From: Clostridiaceae bacterium
Lineage (GTDB): Bacteria > Bacillota > Clostridia > Lachnospirales > Lachnospiraceae
Assembly (NCBI GenBank): GCA_910575795.1
Contig: CAJTGE010000014.1
Span: 1 to 64,000, forward strand
Length of the DNA: 64,000 nucleotides
Direction: 5' to 3'
The position numbers and the translations under genes are program-made. Below, piece by piece: positions 41,971 through 50,018 of this stretch. The notes under the pieces are model-generated. The model saw only the letters and a program-made list of their open reading frames with translations, was not told the origin of the DNA and did no database searches. How positions within the stretch are numbered: position 1 is the first letter of the stretch; the number at the start of each line of letters is the position of its first letter.

Positions 41971-43335
41971 TTACTGGGCATAATACATATCGTAATCTTC
42001 CTTAAATGCCTCCGCTACAGCGTCCAGCTCAGACTGGATCTCCGCGGTATCCACCGTATGGGAGGAAGCGGCCACTGAGAAGATATTTGTCATAGACTCC
42101 GCAAATTTTGTGGAGAATACAGAATAGGATGGCGTTCTCGGACGGGGAACAGCCGTGTTCTGAAGCTGCTCCACGAACAGGGCGCGAGCGCCTTCCTTGT
42201 ACTCAGCCATAGCCTCCGTCTCATAAGAGGAAGTGCGGGTAGCCGGCTTCGCAACTGCCGCTGCATAGGTAGCCACATTGTCCGTGCTCATCAGCCACTG
42301 GAGGAACTCTCCCGCTGCCTCTACGTTCTTGCAATCCTTGCTGACCGCTGCAGACCAGTCGCCGCACGGGGAAACGGCCTTTTTAGTCTTATCCGATACC
42401 GGATAGTAAGTTACGCCCCACTCAAAATCAGCGCTTCCCTCTAAGATTGCCACATCCCAGGAGCCGCCCAGCATGGTCGCGCAGGCGCCGTTTAAGAACT
42501 CATCCTGGATCGGGTCAATATTGGCATAGCCGTTTGCAATCAGGTTGGCAAGGTACTCGGCGGTCTCCACACACTCGCTGCTGTTGACATATCCGTCAGC
42601 CTGGGAACCGTCCTCGCTGACGAAATCCTTGCCGTTGGAGATGAACATGGGCTCCAGCGCATACGGAAGTCCCTCGCCGTGATCCATGATGATGTGGGTT
42701 CCCACATAATCCGCTGTGGTACATTTCTCAGCAATCTCCGCCAGCTCGGACCAGGTCAGCGGGTTATCCAGCGTGCGGGACTCGATGTCCGCCACGTCCA
42801 CGCCGCAGGCGCTTAAATAATCCTTATTATAATACAGGGCCACCGATGATTCCGTCGCGGAGATGGCGTACAGCTCCCCGTCATATGTACACTGGGCTAC
42901 CGTTGAAGCCGCAAAATCAGAGAGGTCTTCCTCGCTGAAGAACTGCGTGATCGGTACGATAATGCCGTTGCCTGCGTAATAAGATACCGCCGGGCCGTCT
43001 ACGAAAAAGATGTCCGGAAGATCGTTGGACGTAACGGCTGTGGTAATCTTATTCTCATACGCATAGGAGTCGGAACGGTCAATCGCCTCACGGCTTACCT
43101 GAATCTCCGGGTGCTCTGCGTTCCACTCGCCAATCTTCTCCACCCACCATTTCTCCACGGCTTCTTTATCCGTCGGACTCCATATGGATAAGCTGACGCC
43201 TCCCTCCTGAGCTGCCGGGGCGTCTGAACCGCCGCTCTCAGCCGGCTGGGCGCTGCCGCCGCCACCGCCGCAGGCTGTCAGTGATAAAGCCATCGCAGAT
43301 GCCAGAACCAAGCTGGCTGCTTTGTTTTTCTTCAT
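41971..43335 (-). CDS. Extracellular sugar-binding lipoprotein of the ABC system
   Basis: A 454-residue family 1 solute-binding protein. The signal peptide MKKNKAASLVLASAMALSLT is followed by the lipobox TAC (Cys22) and a Gly/Ser/Ala spacer. The mature part has VSLSIWSPTDKEAVEKWWVE and further on NGACATMLGGSWDVAILEGS, the usual CUT1 hinge region. AAGGAGGAAAATGAT precedes ATG 43335. It is the first gene of the transcript that runs on to both permeases, lacI and GH32. Ligand inferred as sucrose or fructo-oligosaccharide from the hydrolase. Confidence 0.94.
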   Translation of the reverse strand: MKKNKAASLVLASAMALSLTACGGGGGSAQPAESGGSDAPAAQEGGVSLSIWSPTDKEAVEKWWVEKIGEWNAEHPEIQVSREAIDRSDSYAYENKITTAVTSNDLPDIFFVDGPAVSYYAGNGIIVPITQFFSEEDLSDFAASTVAQCTYDGELYAISATESSVALYYNKDYLSACGVDVADIESRTLDNPLTWSELAEIAEKCTTADYVGTHIIMDHGEGLPYALEPMFISNGKDFVSEDGSQADGYVNSSECVETAEYLANLIANGYANIDPIQDEFLNGACATMLGGSWDVAILEGSADFEWGVTYYPVSDKTKKAVSPCGDWSAAVSKDCKNVEAAGEFLQWLMSTDNVATYAAAVAKPATRTSSYETEAMAEYKEGARALFVEQLQNTAVPRPRTPSYSVFSTKFAESMTNIFSVAASSHTVDTAEIQSELDAVAEAFKEDYDMYYAQ

Positions 43336-43362
43336 ATCATTTTCCTCCTTAAACTTGTTATA

Positions 43363-43376
43363 TGGAACCCGTTCCA
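43363..43376. promoter_or_regulatory. LacI-family operator O3
   Basis: TGGAACCCGTTCCA, in the leader just ahead of the binding-protein gene, 65 bp centre to centre from O2. Two sites about six helical turns apart would allow looping. Confidence 0.8.
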
Positions 43377-43391
43377 TATACTTCATTTTTT

Positions 43392-43413
43392 ACCACAGGA
43401 CGCCTCCTGTGGT
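43392..43413 (-). other. Leader hairpin between operators O2 and O3
   Basis: ACCACAGGA / TCCTGTGGT, perfect 9-bp stem with a 4-nt loop in the binding-protein mRNA leader. There is no T run, so it is more likely a stability element than a terminator. Confidence 0.55.
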
Positions 43414-43427
43414 CTTCTCCGGGTTTG

Positions 43428-43441
43428 TGGAACCCGTTCCA
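43428..43441. promoter_or_regulatory. LacI-family operator O2
   Basis: TGGAACCCGTTCCA, centred about 20 bp downstream of the -10 of the promoter at 43455-43483, where a bound repressor would block transcription. Confidence 0.82.
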
Positions 43442-43454
43442 TGTCTGTGGTTTC

Positions 43455-43483
43455 ATATTAGCACTTTCTCCGAATTTTGTCCA
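43455..43483 (-). promoter_or_regulatory. Promoter of the sugar-uptake operon
   Basis: On the minus strand TGGACA (43478-43483), 17 bp, TAATAT (43455-43460). Confidence 0.75.
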
Positions 43484-43609
43484 TAGCTTTTCATAAATTT
43501 CTGCGCCAAAATGCAAAGAATGTGAAATGTATATAATTTTACCGTGAAATTTTTGTGCACTTTTTCTAATTCCAGCGGAAACGACGGCTGCTGTTCGCAC
43601 GCAATATCA

Positions 43610-43845
43610 TAAGTGGAAGCAGGGTTCCTTATGGATACAGGATCTGGCGCTGGCGGCCTTCCCACGATAAACAAAATCCTGCAATCGTCCGCTTAACATA
43701 AGTACATTGTTTTGTGGACAGTAACCGCAGCGGTATCAGTTCAGATAGGTCTGCGCACCTGCTGCGCTGACCGTACGAATGTGTAGCGGCCGTATGCCGT
43801 AACCGTTCAGAGGTTATCTCAACGGTTATCCGCAGCGATCCATTC
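43610..43845. repeat. Second composite repeat island
   Basis: The part 43610-43700 (GGGTTCC, GGATACAGG, CTGGCGGCC, CCCACGATAAACAA, TCGTCCGCTTAAC) parallels 33930-34000. The part 43738-43830 (CAGTTCAGATAGGTC, GCTGACCGTACGAA, GTGTAGCGGCCGTATGCC) is the inverted counterpart of 34021-34137. It lies between the sugar operon promoter and the chemoreceptor. The remainder of 43484-44032 shows no gene. Confidence 0.6.
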
Positions 43846-44032
43846 GTACAATTCCCTGTTCAGACCATATTGCGGCAATCCCTGAGCTATGATAGAATAG
43901 ATTTGATTTCCGCGGGCAGCCGGCGACACGTTCATTTTCATTCAGATGATGCAGAATGATTTTTAAAAAACGCTGTGCCAGTCTGCCGGGCGGAGGATTG
44001 TAACAATTTAAGAAATGAAAGGAACAAAACCC

Positions 44033-45979
44033 ATGAAGTCGATCAAGTCAAAAATTCTGGTTAGCATGCTGTCCGTCGTCCTGATTGGTTCGATTTTGAT
44101 TGGCACAATCACCGCCCTGCTGAATGCGGGCGGCATCGATGCCCTGATGGAAAAAACCCTGGGGCCTGCCACGCAGATAGCTGCGGACGCGGTCCGCTGG
44201 CGGATGGATAACTACTGGACAGCGCTTTCCGAGGCGGCGGCCTCTGAAGTATTCCGCGAATCGGAGCCCACGGATCCAAATCTGAGCCCGATCCGGGACG
44301 ACATCGCGGCCCGCAACGGATTCCTCTATGTCGGAAAGATGGATGCGGACGGTTTCGCCTCCACTGGCATCAGCTATGGCGGCGAGGACTATTTCCAGGC
44401 GTGCAGGACATCCATGCAGCCCTATATTTCCAATATCATGAGCGATGGCCAGCAGATGATCTTTCTGCTTGAAGTACCGATCCTGACCGACGGCCGCTTT
44501 GAAGGGGTGGTCTATGGCGGTATCAGCGCCGACTTTTTGACGGATATTGTGGTTAATCTGGCCATGGGAAATGACAGCGTGGCTTATATCCTGGATCAGA
44601 GGGGCAATGTCATCGGCCACCGGGAGCGCTCGGTCGTGGAGGAAGGCTCCAATATGATTGAGGCCGCGAAAACCGACCCCGGCGTTGCGGATGTGGCCGC
44701 GGTCAACCAGCGCATGATCCAGGGGGAAACCGGCTTCGGCGCTTATAAGTTTTATGGCGACAATAAGCTGGTAGGCTTTGCCCCCATCGGCGGCTGTGAA
44801 AACTGGAGCCTTGCCATTGAAGCCAGCCAGCGCGAGTTTAAGTCCACCCTGGACCGCAGCATCCTTCTCACGATCCTGGTTGTGGCTCTGGTGGTAATCG
44901 CCTCTTTTCCTGTCGCGATACGAATGGCGCGTTCGATTTCCGAACCTATCCGGGCCTGCGTCGCCCGGCTGGAACGCCTCTCTGACGGCGATTTACATAC
45001 ACCCACCCCTGTCGTAAAGTCCAATGATGAAACGGCTGAGCTGACAAACGCCCTGGGGACAACGATCTCCCACCTGAATGATGTGGTGCAGGACGTCTCT
45101 CACCACCTGGGGCAGATGGCCCGCGGCGATTTCCGGGAAGAGATAAACCGCTCTTATTGGGGCGATTTTATTGCCATTGAGCAATCGATACGCTCCATCC
45201 ACAGCGCTCTTAAGGACACGCTCCGTCAGATCCGCCAGTCTGCCGGGACAGTGGCTGCCAGCGCAGGCCAGGTGGCGGACGGGGCCCAGTCCCTGAGCCA
45301 GGGGGCCGCGGAGCAGGCCGGCGCTGTAAAGGACCTCTCCTTTACCATCGGCGAGATCGACAAAAGCGCCAGAGAGACGGCGGATGCTGTTATAGAGGCG
45401 AATCATTTCGTCGATCAGGCCGGAGCCCAGTTAGGCGTCAGCGTGGATTATGTCAAAGATCTGAATTCGGCCATGGAACAGATTTCGACCTCCTCCCGGG
45501 AAATCGGCAAAATCATTGATACCATCGAAACCATCGCCTTCCAGACCAATATTCTGGCCTTAAACGCCGCGATCGAGGCGGCGCGGGCGGGCGTTGACGG
45601 CAAGGGCTTTGCTGTGGTGGCCGACGAGGTCGGCGTTCTGGCCTCCAAATCCGATGAGGCGGCCAAGGCCACCAAGGAGCTCATTGAAGGCTCGATTGCA
45701 GCGGTCGCCGAATGCAGCCAGGCCGTAGGCAATGTAACCGACGCCCTGGACAAAACCAGCGTCTTTGCCGGAAATGTGACGGACAAAATGAGCCTCATGG
45801 TCCATGCGGTCGGGAATCAGACCAGCGCTATTTCCCAGGTTACCAGGGGCATCGACCAGATTTCCTCTGTAGTCCACGCCACCTCCGTAACCTCCGAGCG
45901 CAGCGCTGAAACATCCCGGGAGCTGTCGGACGAATCTCAGAGCATGAATTCTCTGGTACAGCAGTTCCAGTTAGAATAG
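44033..45979 (+). CDS. Methyl-accepting chemotaxis protein (dCache-HAMP-MA)
   Basis: A 648-residue chemoreceptor. TM1 is [20 protein letters not shown], followed by an extracellular dCache domain (about 35-275) with [20 protein letters not shown] and [15 protein letters not shown]2 is about residues 280-300 ([20 protein letters not shown]), then HAMP ([20 protein letters not shown]) and a cytoplasmic signalling domain with hairpin tip [20 protein letters not shown] and EAARAG. Ligand unknown; it is next to the sugar-uptake operon. ATG 44033 has AAAGGA 10 bases ahead; the ATG six codons upstream has no site. No flagellar or che genes are in view. Confidence 0.93.
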   Translation: MKSIKSKILVSMLSVVLIGSILIGTITALLNAGGIDALMEKTLGPATQIAADAVRWRMDNYWTALSEAAASEVFRESEPTDPNLSPIRDDIAARNGFLYVGKMDADGFASTGISYGGEDYFQACRTSMQPYISNIMSDGQQMIFLLEVPILTDGRFEGVVYGGISADFLTDIVVNLAMGNDSVAYILDQRGNVIGHRERSVVEEGSNMIEAAKTDPGVADVAAVNQRMIQGETGFGAYKFYGDNKLVGFAPIGGCENWSLAIEASQREFKSTLDRSILLTILVVALVVIASFPVAIRMARSISEPIRACVARLERLSDGDLHTPTPVVKSNDETAELTNALGTTISHLNDVVQDVSHHLGQMARGDFREEINRSYWGDFIAIEQSIRSIHSALKDTLRQIRQSAGTVAASAGQVADGAQSLSQGAAEQAGAVKDLSFTIGEIDKSARETADAVIEANHFVDQAGAQLGVSVDYVKDLNSAMEQISTSSREIGKIIDTIETIAFQTNILALNAAIEAARAGVDGKGFAVVADEVGVLASKSDEAAKATKELIEGSIAAVAECSQAVGNVTDALDKTSVFAGNVTDKMSLMVHAVGNQTSAISQVTRGIDQISSVVHATSVTSERSAETSRELSDESQSMNSLVQQFQLE

Positions 45980-46047
45980 CCCAGGCCCCGGCGGCCTGAG
46001 CGGCGTCAAAATCGTATCTTAAATTTAAAGAAAGCGGGGATTTCTGC

Positions 46048-46743
46048 ATGAAATTTCTTCAGGAAGGGACACTGGCAAATTTTTTAAACCGCCTGACGGA
46101 TTTAATTCTCTTAAATTTACTGTGGTTTGTGTGCTGCCTGCCCATTTTTACGATCGGCGCGTCAACCTGCGCCCTCTATGAAATCACAATGCGCTACGCC
46201 CTCTATGAGGAGCCGCCCATTATCAGAACCTTTTTTGAAACCTTCCGGCATTCCTTTAAAAAGGCGACCCTGCTGTTCCTTGCCTTCCTGGCTGCGGGAC
46301 TGTTTCTTGCCCTGGATCTCTGGTGCGCCATCCTGTGGGATATACCGTTCCGATTTGTGTTTATTGTGGTCATACTGGCTGTGTTTTACTTTTATCTTGC
46401 TGTGCTCAGCCATGTTTTTCCTGTGCTCGCCTATTTTGACGCCGGCGTTAAGGAAAGTGTCCGCAGGGCCTTCCTGTTTTCTATGAAGAACGGCGTCTTC
46501 ACGGTTTTTATTATGGTGATCAACCTGCTTCCTGCGCTCGCCATTGTGGCAGCCCCCGCTTATTTTGGGGAGATCCTCTTTTTGTATCTGATCCTTGGAT
46601 TTTCTGTGATCTCCCTCTTAAGCTCCCTCCATTTAGTCCGCCTTTTCGATCCACAGCGCGCGGCGAAAGCCCAGCAGACAGAAGTCCGGCAGCGGCAGCT
46701 AAAGGAGGAGGACGGGGCGGGGAAGGAGGATAAAGAAGCGTAA
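46048..46743 (+). CDS. YesL/DUF624 family membrane protein
   Basis: A 231-residue protein with six hydrophobic segments. The family start is clear: LANFLNRLTDLILLNLLWFV, followed by CCLPIFTIGASTCALYEITM. YesL-like proteins are common next to carbohydrate ABC transporters and GH genes in Firmicutes, role unknown. The gene follows the chemoreceptor by 68 bp with GCGGGGATTTCTGC before the ATG. The charged tail RQRQLKEEDGAGKEDKEA is cytoplasmic. Confidence 0.9.
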   Translation: MKFLQEGTLANFLNRLTDLILLNLLWFVCCLPIFTIGASTCALYEITMRYALYEEPPIIRTFFETFRHSFKKATLLFLAFLAAGLFLALDLWCAILWDIPFRFVFIVVILAVFYFYLAVLSHVFPVLAYFDAGVKESVRRAFLFSMKNGVFTVFIMVINLLPALAIVAAPAYFGEILFLYLILGFSVISLLSSLHLVRLFDPQRAAKAQQTEVRQRQLKEEDGAGKEDKEA

Positions 46744-46746
46744 ATT

Positions 46747-46858
46747 TTTAGAAACTGTCCCGAAATAACTTCCCATTAATCCGCAGAATTTTTCTTCGGG
46801 AGCGCTGCTCAAAAATCAGGCGCATAGCGGGCTATGTAACTGTTTTTTGAGCAGTGAT
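46747..46858. repeat. MITE-B partial copy
   Basis: TTAGAAACTGTCCCGAAATA at the left end and the central inverted part (GCTCAAAAATCAGGCGCATA and GTTTTTTGAGC) match 33662-33823 read in reverse; the far end is missing. Gene-free up to the SUKH gene. Confidence 0.6.
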
Positions 46859-46951
46859 ACTGTTGGCTTCCATCTGTGCCGGCGCGATGAGGTTTATCCT
46901 TTAATCCGGAACAAATGAATGAAAGGAGGCCGCGCCTCGCAGCCTGTTATT

Positions 46952-47350
46952 TTAATAGAGCGATATTATAAAGTCTGTCAGGGAAGCGCCTGTAGATACA
47001 ACCTTTCCCGTTTCATGATCCCAAAAGACCACCAGTTTTTCCCTCAGGGAATAACAAATATAATTGCCAAAAGGATCAATTCCAAATGGAATTAAATTAT
47101 TGTCATCAATGATTGAAAGGGCAGTAAATACGGAGTCTGTCTCACTTTTTCCGTCATTAAAGCATAACACAGCGCCGAAAACACGCTCATTATTACCAGC
47201 CATAAAGTTATATTTGGACGGTGTTGATGCATTTGTTTCTGAGATAAATCTTTTCAGTTCATCCGGAAAGGAAATACCGCGTTCTTTTTCAATCTTATCA
47301 AACACGGAAGCGTCCGATAAATCAATTTTATATTTCCATATTATAGCCAT
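46952..47350 (-). CDS. SUKH (SMI1/KNR4) family immunity protein
   Basis: A 132-residue SUKH-domain protein. Typical segments are VFDKIEKERGISFPDELKRF near the start and GNYICYSLREKLVVFWDHET toward the end. The family serves mainly as immunity proteins for nuclease toxins of polymorphic toxin systems. It lies 9 bp downstream of an HNH nuclease with AGGAGGTTAAA before the ATG, the classic toxin-then-immunity order. A+T-rich like the rest of this island. Confidence 0.88.
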   Translation of the reverse strand: MAIIWKYKIDLSDASVFDKIEKERGISFPDELKRFISETNASTPSKYNFMAGNNERVFGAVLCFNDGKSETDSVFTALSIIDDNNLIPFGIDPFGNYICYSLREKLVVFWDHETGKVVSTGASLTDFIISLY

Positions 47351-47359
47351 TTTAACCTC

Positions 47360-47887
47360 CTATCTGCAATCAGAACCGCCGCCCCAGATACTTCGGCCGC
47401 CAGTATGGCGGCACATACTATGTTCATCCGCGCTGACAAGCTGCATTTTACCCGAAATTTCGTTGTGATGCCAGGTTAAGCCGGAAATACGGGGCTCGCC
47501 GTTTTTGATCTGTTCAAGTTGCCTTGATGTAAAATGGCTTGCCAGATCAGGATTTATTTCAATTTGTTTTGCAAGCCGTTGTGTACAAAACCTAAATTGT
47601 TCTGTATCGGAAGCGTTCCACAAATTTTGTGGAAGCCTTGTCTCAAATTTGCTGTCAAACTGTGGAAAAACACCCTCTATTCTCTCACCGTTGAGCATAA
47701 ATGAGCGTTTTTTATATTCTACATTTGTACCAGGATAGATTTGGCCGGCAAGGCCCTCGTTAATTGTAGTAATATGTCTCGGAGGCTTAACTTCGTTTTT
47801 ACTTTCTTCAAATGCCTTTGCAGTATTTCTTACCTCGCTTTTGCCTTTTGAACATTCTGTGGCTTCCTTTATAGCAAATGGGGACAT
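47360..47887 (-). CDS. HNH/ENDO VII (WHH-type) nuclease toxin domain protein
   Basis: A 175-residue protein. The C-terminal 60 residues hold the nuclease core: SGLTWHHNEISGKMQLVSAD, then EHSMCRHTGGRSIWGGG, the WHH/LHH pattern of HNH-EndoVII toxin tips. The preceding part (PRHITTINEGLAGQIYPGTN, VEYKKRSFMLNGERIEGVFP) is a common pre-toxin stretch. No secretion or delivery domain (PAAR, LXG, RHS) is present, so either it is a cytoplasmic effector or the carrier part is lost. The ATG overlaps the stop of the HerA-like remnant (TGATG), with GAGGTGAT ahead. DNA cleavage is inferred from family. Confidence 0.85.
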   Translation of the reverse strand: MSPFAIKEATECSKGKSEVRNTAKAFEESKNEVKPPRHITTINEGLAGQIYPGTNVEYKKRSFMLNGERIEGVFPQFDSKFETRLPQNLWNASDTEQFRFCTQRLAKQIEINPDLASHFTSRQLEQIKNGEPRISGLTWHHNEISGKMQLVSADEHSMCRHTGGRSIWGGGSDCR

Positions 47888-48887
47888 CACATCACCTCTT
47901 CCTTAAGAAACCGCCTCCATGTCTCGAGGTATTCAGCGGGCCTGCCATAGCGCTCAATCTGCTCACGCAAAATACATTCGAGCACAGTGTTTTGAGCAAT
48001 TCTGTCAAGTCCTGCGAGGATGGAATCATTTGCATAGACAAAGGCATCCCTCCATTCTTCGACAGACCCGGCAGCATCGGCTTCTTTTTCGGCAGAAGAT
48101 GTACAAACCAAATCATAAATAACTGGGCTGACTTCACTCAGAGAACAATCGCCATGAACCCGCAATGCCCGTAATGCTTTGACCTTCGTTTCTGTTAAAA
48201 TATTCATACCTGTCAGAATATCGGTTAGTTCGCCTATTGTCATATCAAGCTTTTCACCTGTGGCCTTATTTAGAAGATTTTTGATAAGAATTTTTTTCTG
48301 TTCGCCTGAAGAATCAGGAACTATGCTGGTTTTCCTCCTATAGGCGCCTTCTTCTCCCCTGAATTTCTCAATCCTGCAGAGAACCGGCTCAATCCAGTCA
48401 TTTTGATACACAACAGCGACACCCCTTGGAAGTTTTGCTATTTCGTCAAGCTGACTGTCTTTTAATCCGGCTGACTTCCCGGAGAGACGGCGGTCTTGTT
48501 CATCCGGCAGCCTCATGATGATTTTAGTATTTGTGTTTCTGATTGCTGAAATGTCAACAGCTCCTGGAGATTGATCGGCAATAATAAATCCTTCTCCGTA
48601 AGTTCTCATTTCAGCAATAGCATTGGAAAGCATTTCCACCGACTTGCCAGCAACTTTTCATACGCCATCTCTGTGATTTTGAAAAAGCGGACATTGTCCC
48701 GGATATTAGATTGCAGCATGCTTTTGCTCAACGGAACAATCTCCAGCCTGGATAGTTCTGTAATGTAATTTTTCAGGATCACGTCGTCAACAACTTTTAA
48801 GGCAGCCTGATACTCACTTGCGATATTTGGGTAAGCAGAAGCCGCAGCGGGTACAATTTCCTGTCTCTTCTCTGCTATTTCTCCCAT
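47887..48887 (-). pseudogene. HerA/DUF87-like ATPase gene with large internal deletion
   Basis: Two frames join near 48630. The first (48887-48632) is a true N-terminus with its own site AAGGGGAATGACAA and reads MGEIAEKRQEIVPAAASAYP through NVRFFKITEMAYEKLL. The second (48639-47887) is a HerA-like C-terminus: EMLSNAIAEMRTYGEGFIIA, DQSPGAVDISAIRNTNTKII, MRLPDEQDRRLSGKSAG, GVAVVYQNDWIEP. The whole central ATPase core with Walker A is absent and the frames do not match, so an internal deletion removed several hundred codons. The intact gene would be a hexameric DNA translocase. The remaining C-terminal piece may still be translated by coupling to its neighbours. Confidence 0.75.
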
Positions 48888-49393
48888 TTGTCATTCCCCT
48901 TATCGCTAACAATTAATGCCACTCCAACAGCGGCAACAGCAGCGCCGCCGATCGTCAGCGCCATATGAGAAGTACAGATGCCCGCAACAACGGCAACTGA
49001 GCCGGCAACTGTTATACCCGCGCCCACTTGTTTACGTGTGATTCCGCTGGTGGAATAGATTTCTTTTCGTTCATTCCGAATCTTGTCTGCCTTATTTTTG
49101 TACAAATACCGCGCCATTCCTTTCAAAAGAGCAATTCGCTCTTTTGAAAAGCTATTGACGGCCGTAACCATCTGCCGATTAAGGTAATCCTCGTTCCAGG
49201 CGCTCACATCAAAGTCCAGTTTTTCTCCATCGTGTTCCGTATAGATATTCCCCATCTTTTCAGCCGCATGCAACTCCATTTCGTCAAATTGGGCTGCTGT
49301 CGGATCTATTAAAAGACTGTCCTTCAACATGATACGGACGCGCATCATGTTTCCTGACTGCACCGCATCCATAAATTCATTTGTTATAGCCAT
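48875..49393 (-). CDS. Unknown protein, RVRIMLKDS family, with C-terminal membrane helices
   Basis: A 172-residue protein. The N-terminal block FMDAVQSGNMMRVRIMLKDS, then DPTAAQFDEME, is shared with the next gene upstream (NLLRVRIMLKDSFVVDPTFV), so the two are paralogs of one domain family. The C-terminus adds two adjoining hydrophobic, glycine/alanine-rich helices (QVGAGITVAGSVAVVAGICT and LTIGGAAVAAVGVALIVS) that could insert in the membrane. It overlaps the start of the HerA-like gene by 13 bp. I recognise no function; position suggests membrane recruitment of the dynamin pair. Confidence 0.75.
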   Translation of the reverse strand: MAITNEFMDAVQSGNMMRVRIMLKDSLLIDPTAAQFDEMELHAAEKMGNIYTEHDGEKLDFDVSAWNEDYLNRQMVTAVNSFSKERIALLKGMARYLYKNKADKIRNERKEIYSTSGITRKQVGAGITVAGSVAVVAGICTSHMALTIGGAAVAAVGVALIVSDKGNDKWEK

Positions 49394-49405
49394 GCTAAAT
49401 TCTCC

Positions 49406-50002
49406 CTATCTGTTATCTTCGTAATCTTGAACCGCCATGAGAATTGCCTCCGCGGCCTGTTCCATTTCGTGAATGTTGTAAGGTTTCCAGGCGTTATTCG
49501 ATTCAACCTCAAACATAATCCTGTTGATTTTTCTTGCCTGGCTCATCAGCTCCTTCAGCGCATTATGCCGTGCGAATTCTTTTGTGGAATGAACGTTTCC
49601 TATCATCTCTTTCCATGGCCTGGCGGCAAATTCCGATGTTGATCCCCTTGAATGGAATCTCTGGCCATTTTCTTCCATTCGCCTGGTTTTCGTTTTCTTC
49701 GCTTTTGCAGCCATTACTTTGGCCACCACTTTCTTCAGATGGTTTATTCTGGCTTCGGAGAAATTCGTAACCAACTGAACCAGCTCCTCATTCATCATAT
49801 CACAGTCCCATTTTAACGAGTCATTTTCAAGATAACCGCCATCATAAGGAACCAGCAAACCAGGAAGATTGTTTTTAGCATAAGATAACATTTCATCCAA
49901 CTGTACAAATGTAGGATCCACTACAAAAGAATCTTTAAGCATAATTCTCACGCGCAGCAAATTTTTCTTTGATATGACTGCTTTGAATTCAGGTGATACC
50001 AT
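49406..50002 (-). CDS. Unknown protein, RVRIMLKDS family, soluble
   Basis: A 198-residue soluble paralog of the following gene. It shares FKAVISKKNLLRVRIMLKDS and DPTFVQLDEMLSYA at the N-terminus, but continues with a basic middle (VMAAKAKKTKTRRMEENGQR) and a helical C-terminus (LMSQARKINRIMFEVESNNA) without membrane helices. Start 50002 has AGGGCAGGCAGCGT ahead; the longer frame to 50062 overlaps the dynamin gene. It lies between dynamin and HerA genes and is likely part of the same system. Confidence 0.75.
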   Translation of the reverse strand: MVSPEFKAVISKKNLLRVRIMLKDSFVVDPTFVQLDEMLSYAKNNLPGLLVPYDGGYLENDSLKWDCDMMNEELVQLVTNFSEARINHLKKVVAKVMAAKAKKTKTRRMEENGQRFHSRGSTSEFAARPWKEMIGNVHSTKEFARHNALKELMSQARKINRIMFEVESNNAWKPYNIHEMEQAAEAILMAVQDYEDNR

Positions 50003-50018
50003 ACGCTGCCTGCCCTCA

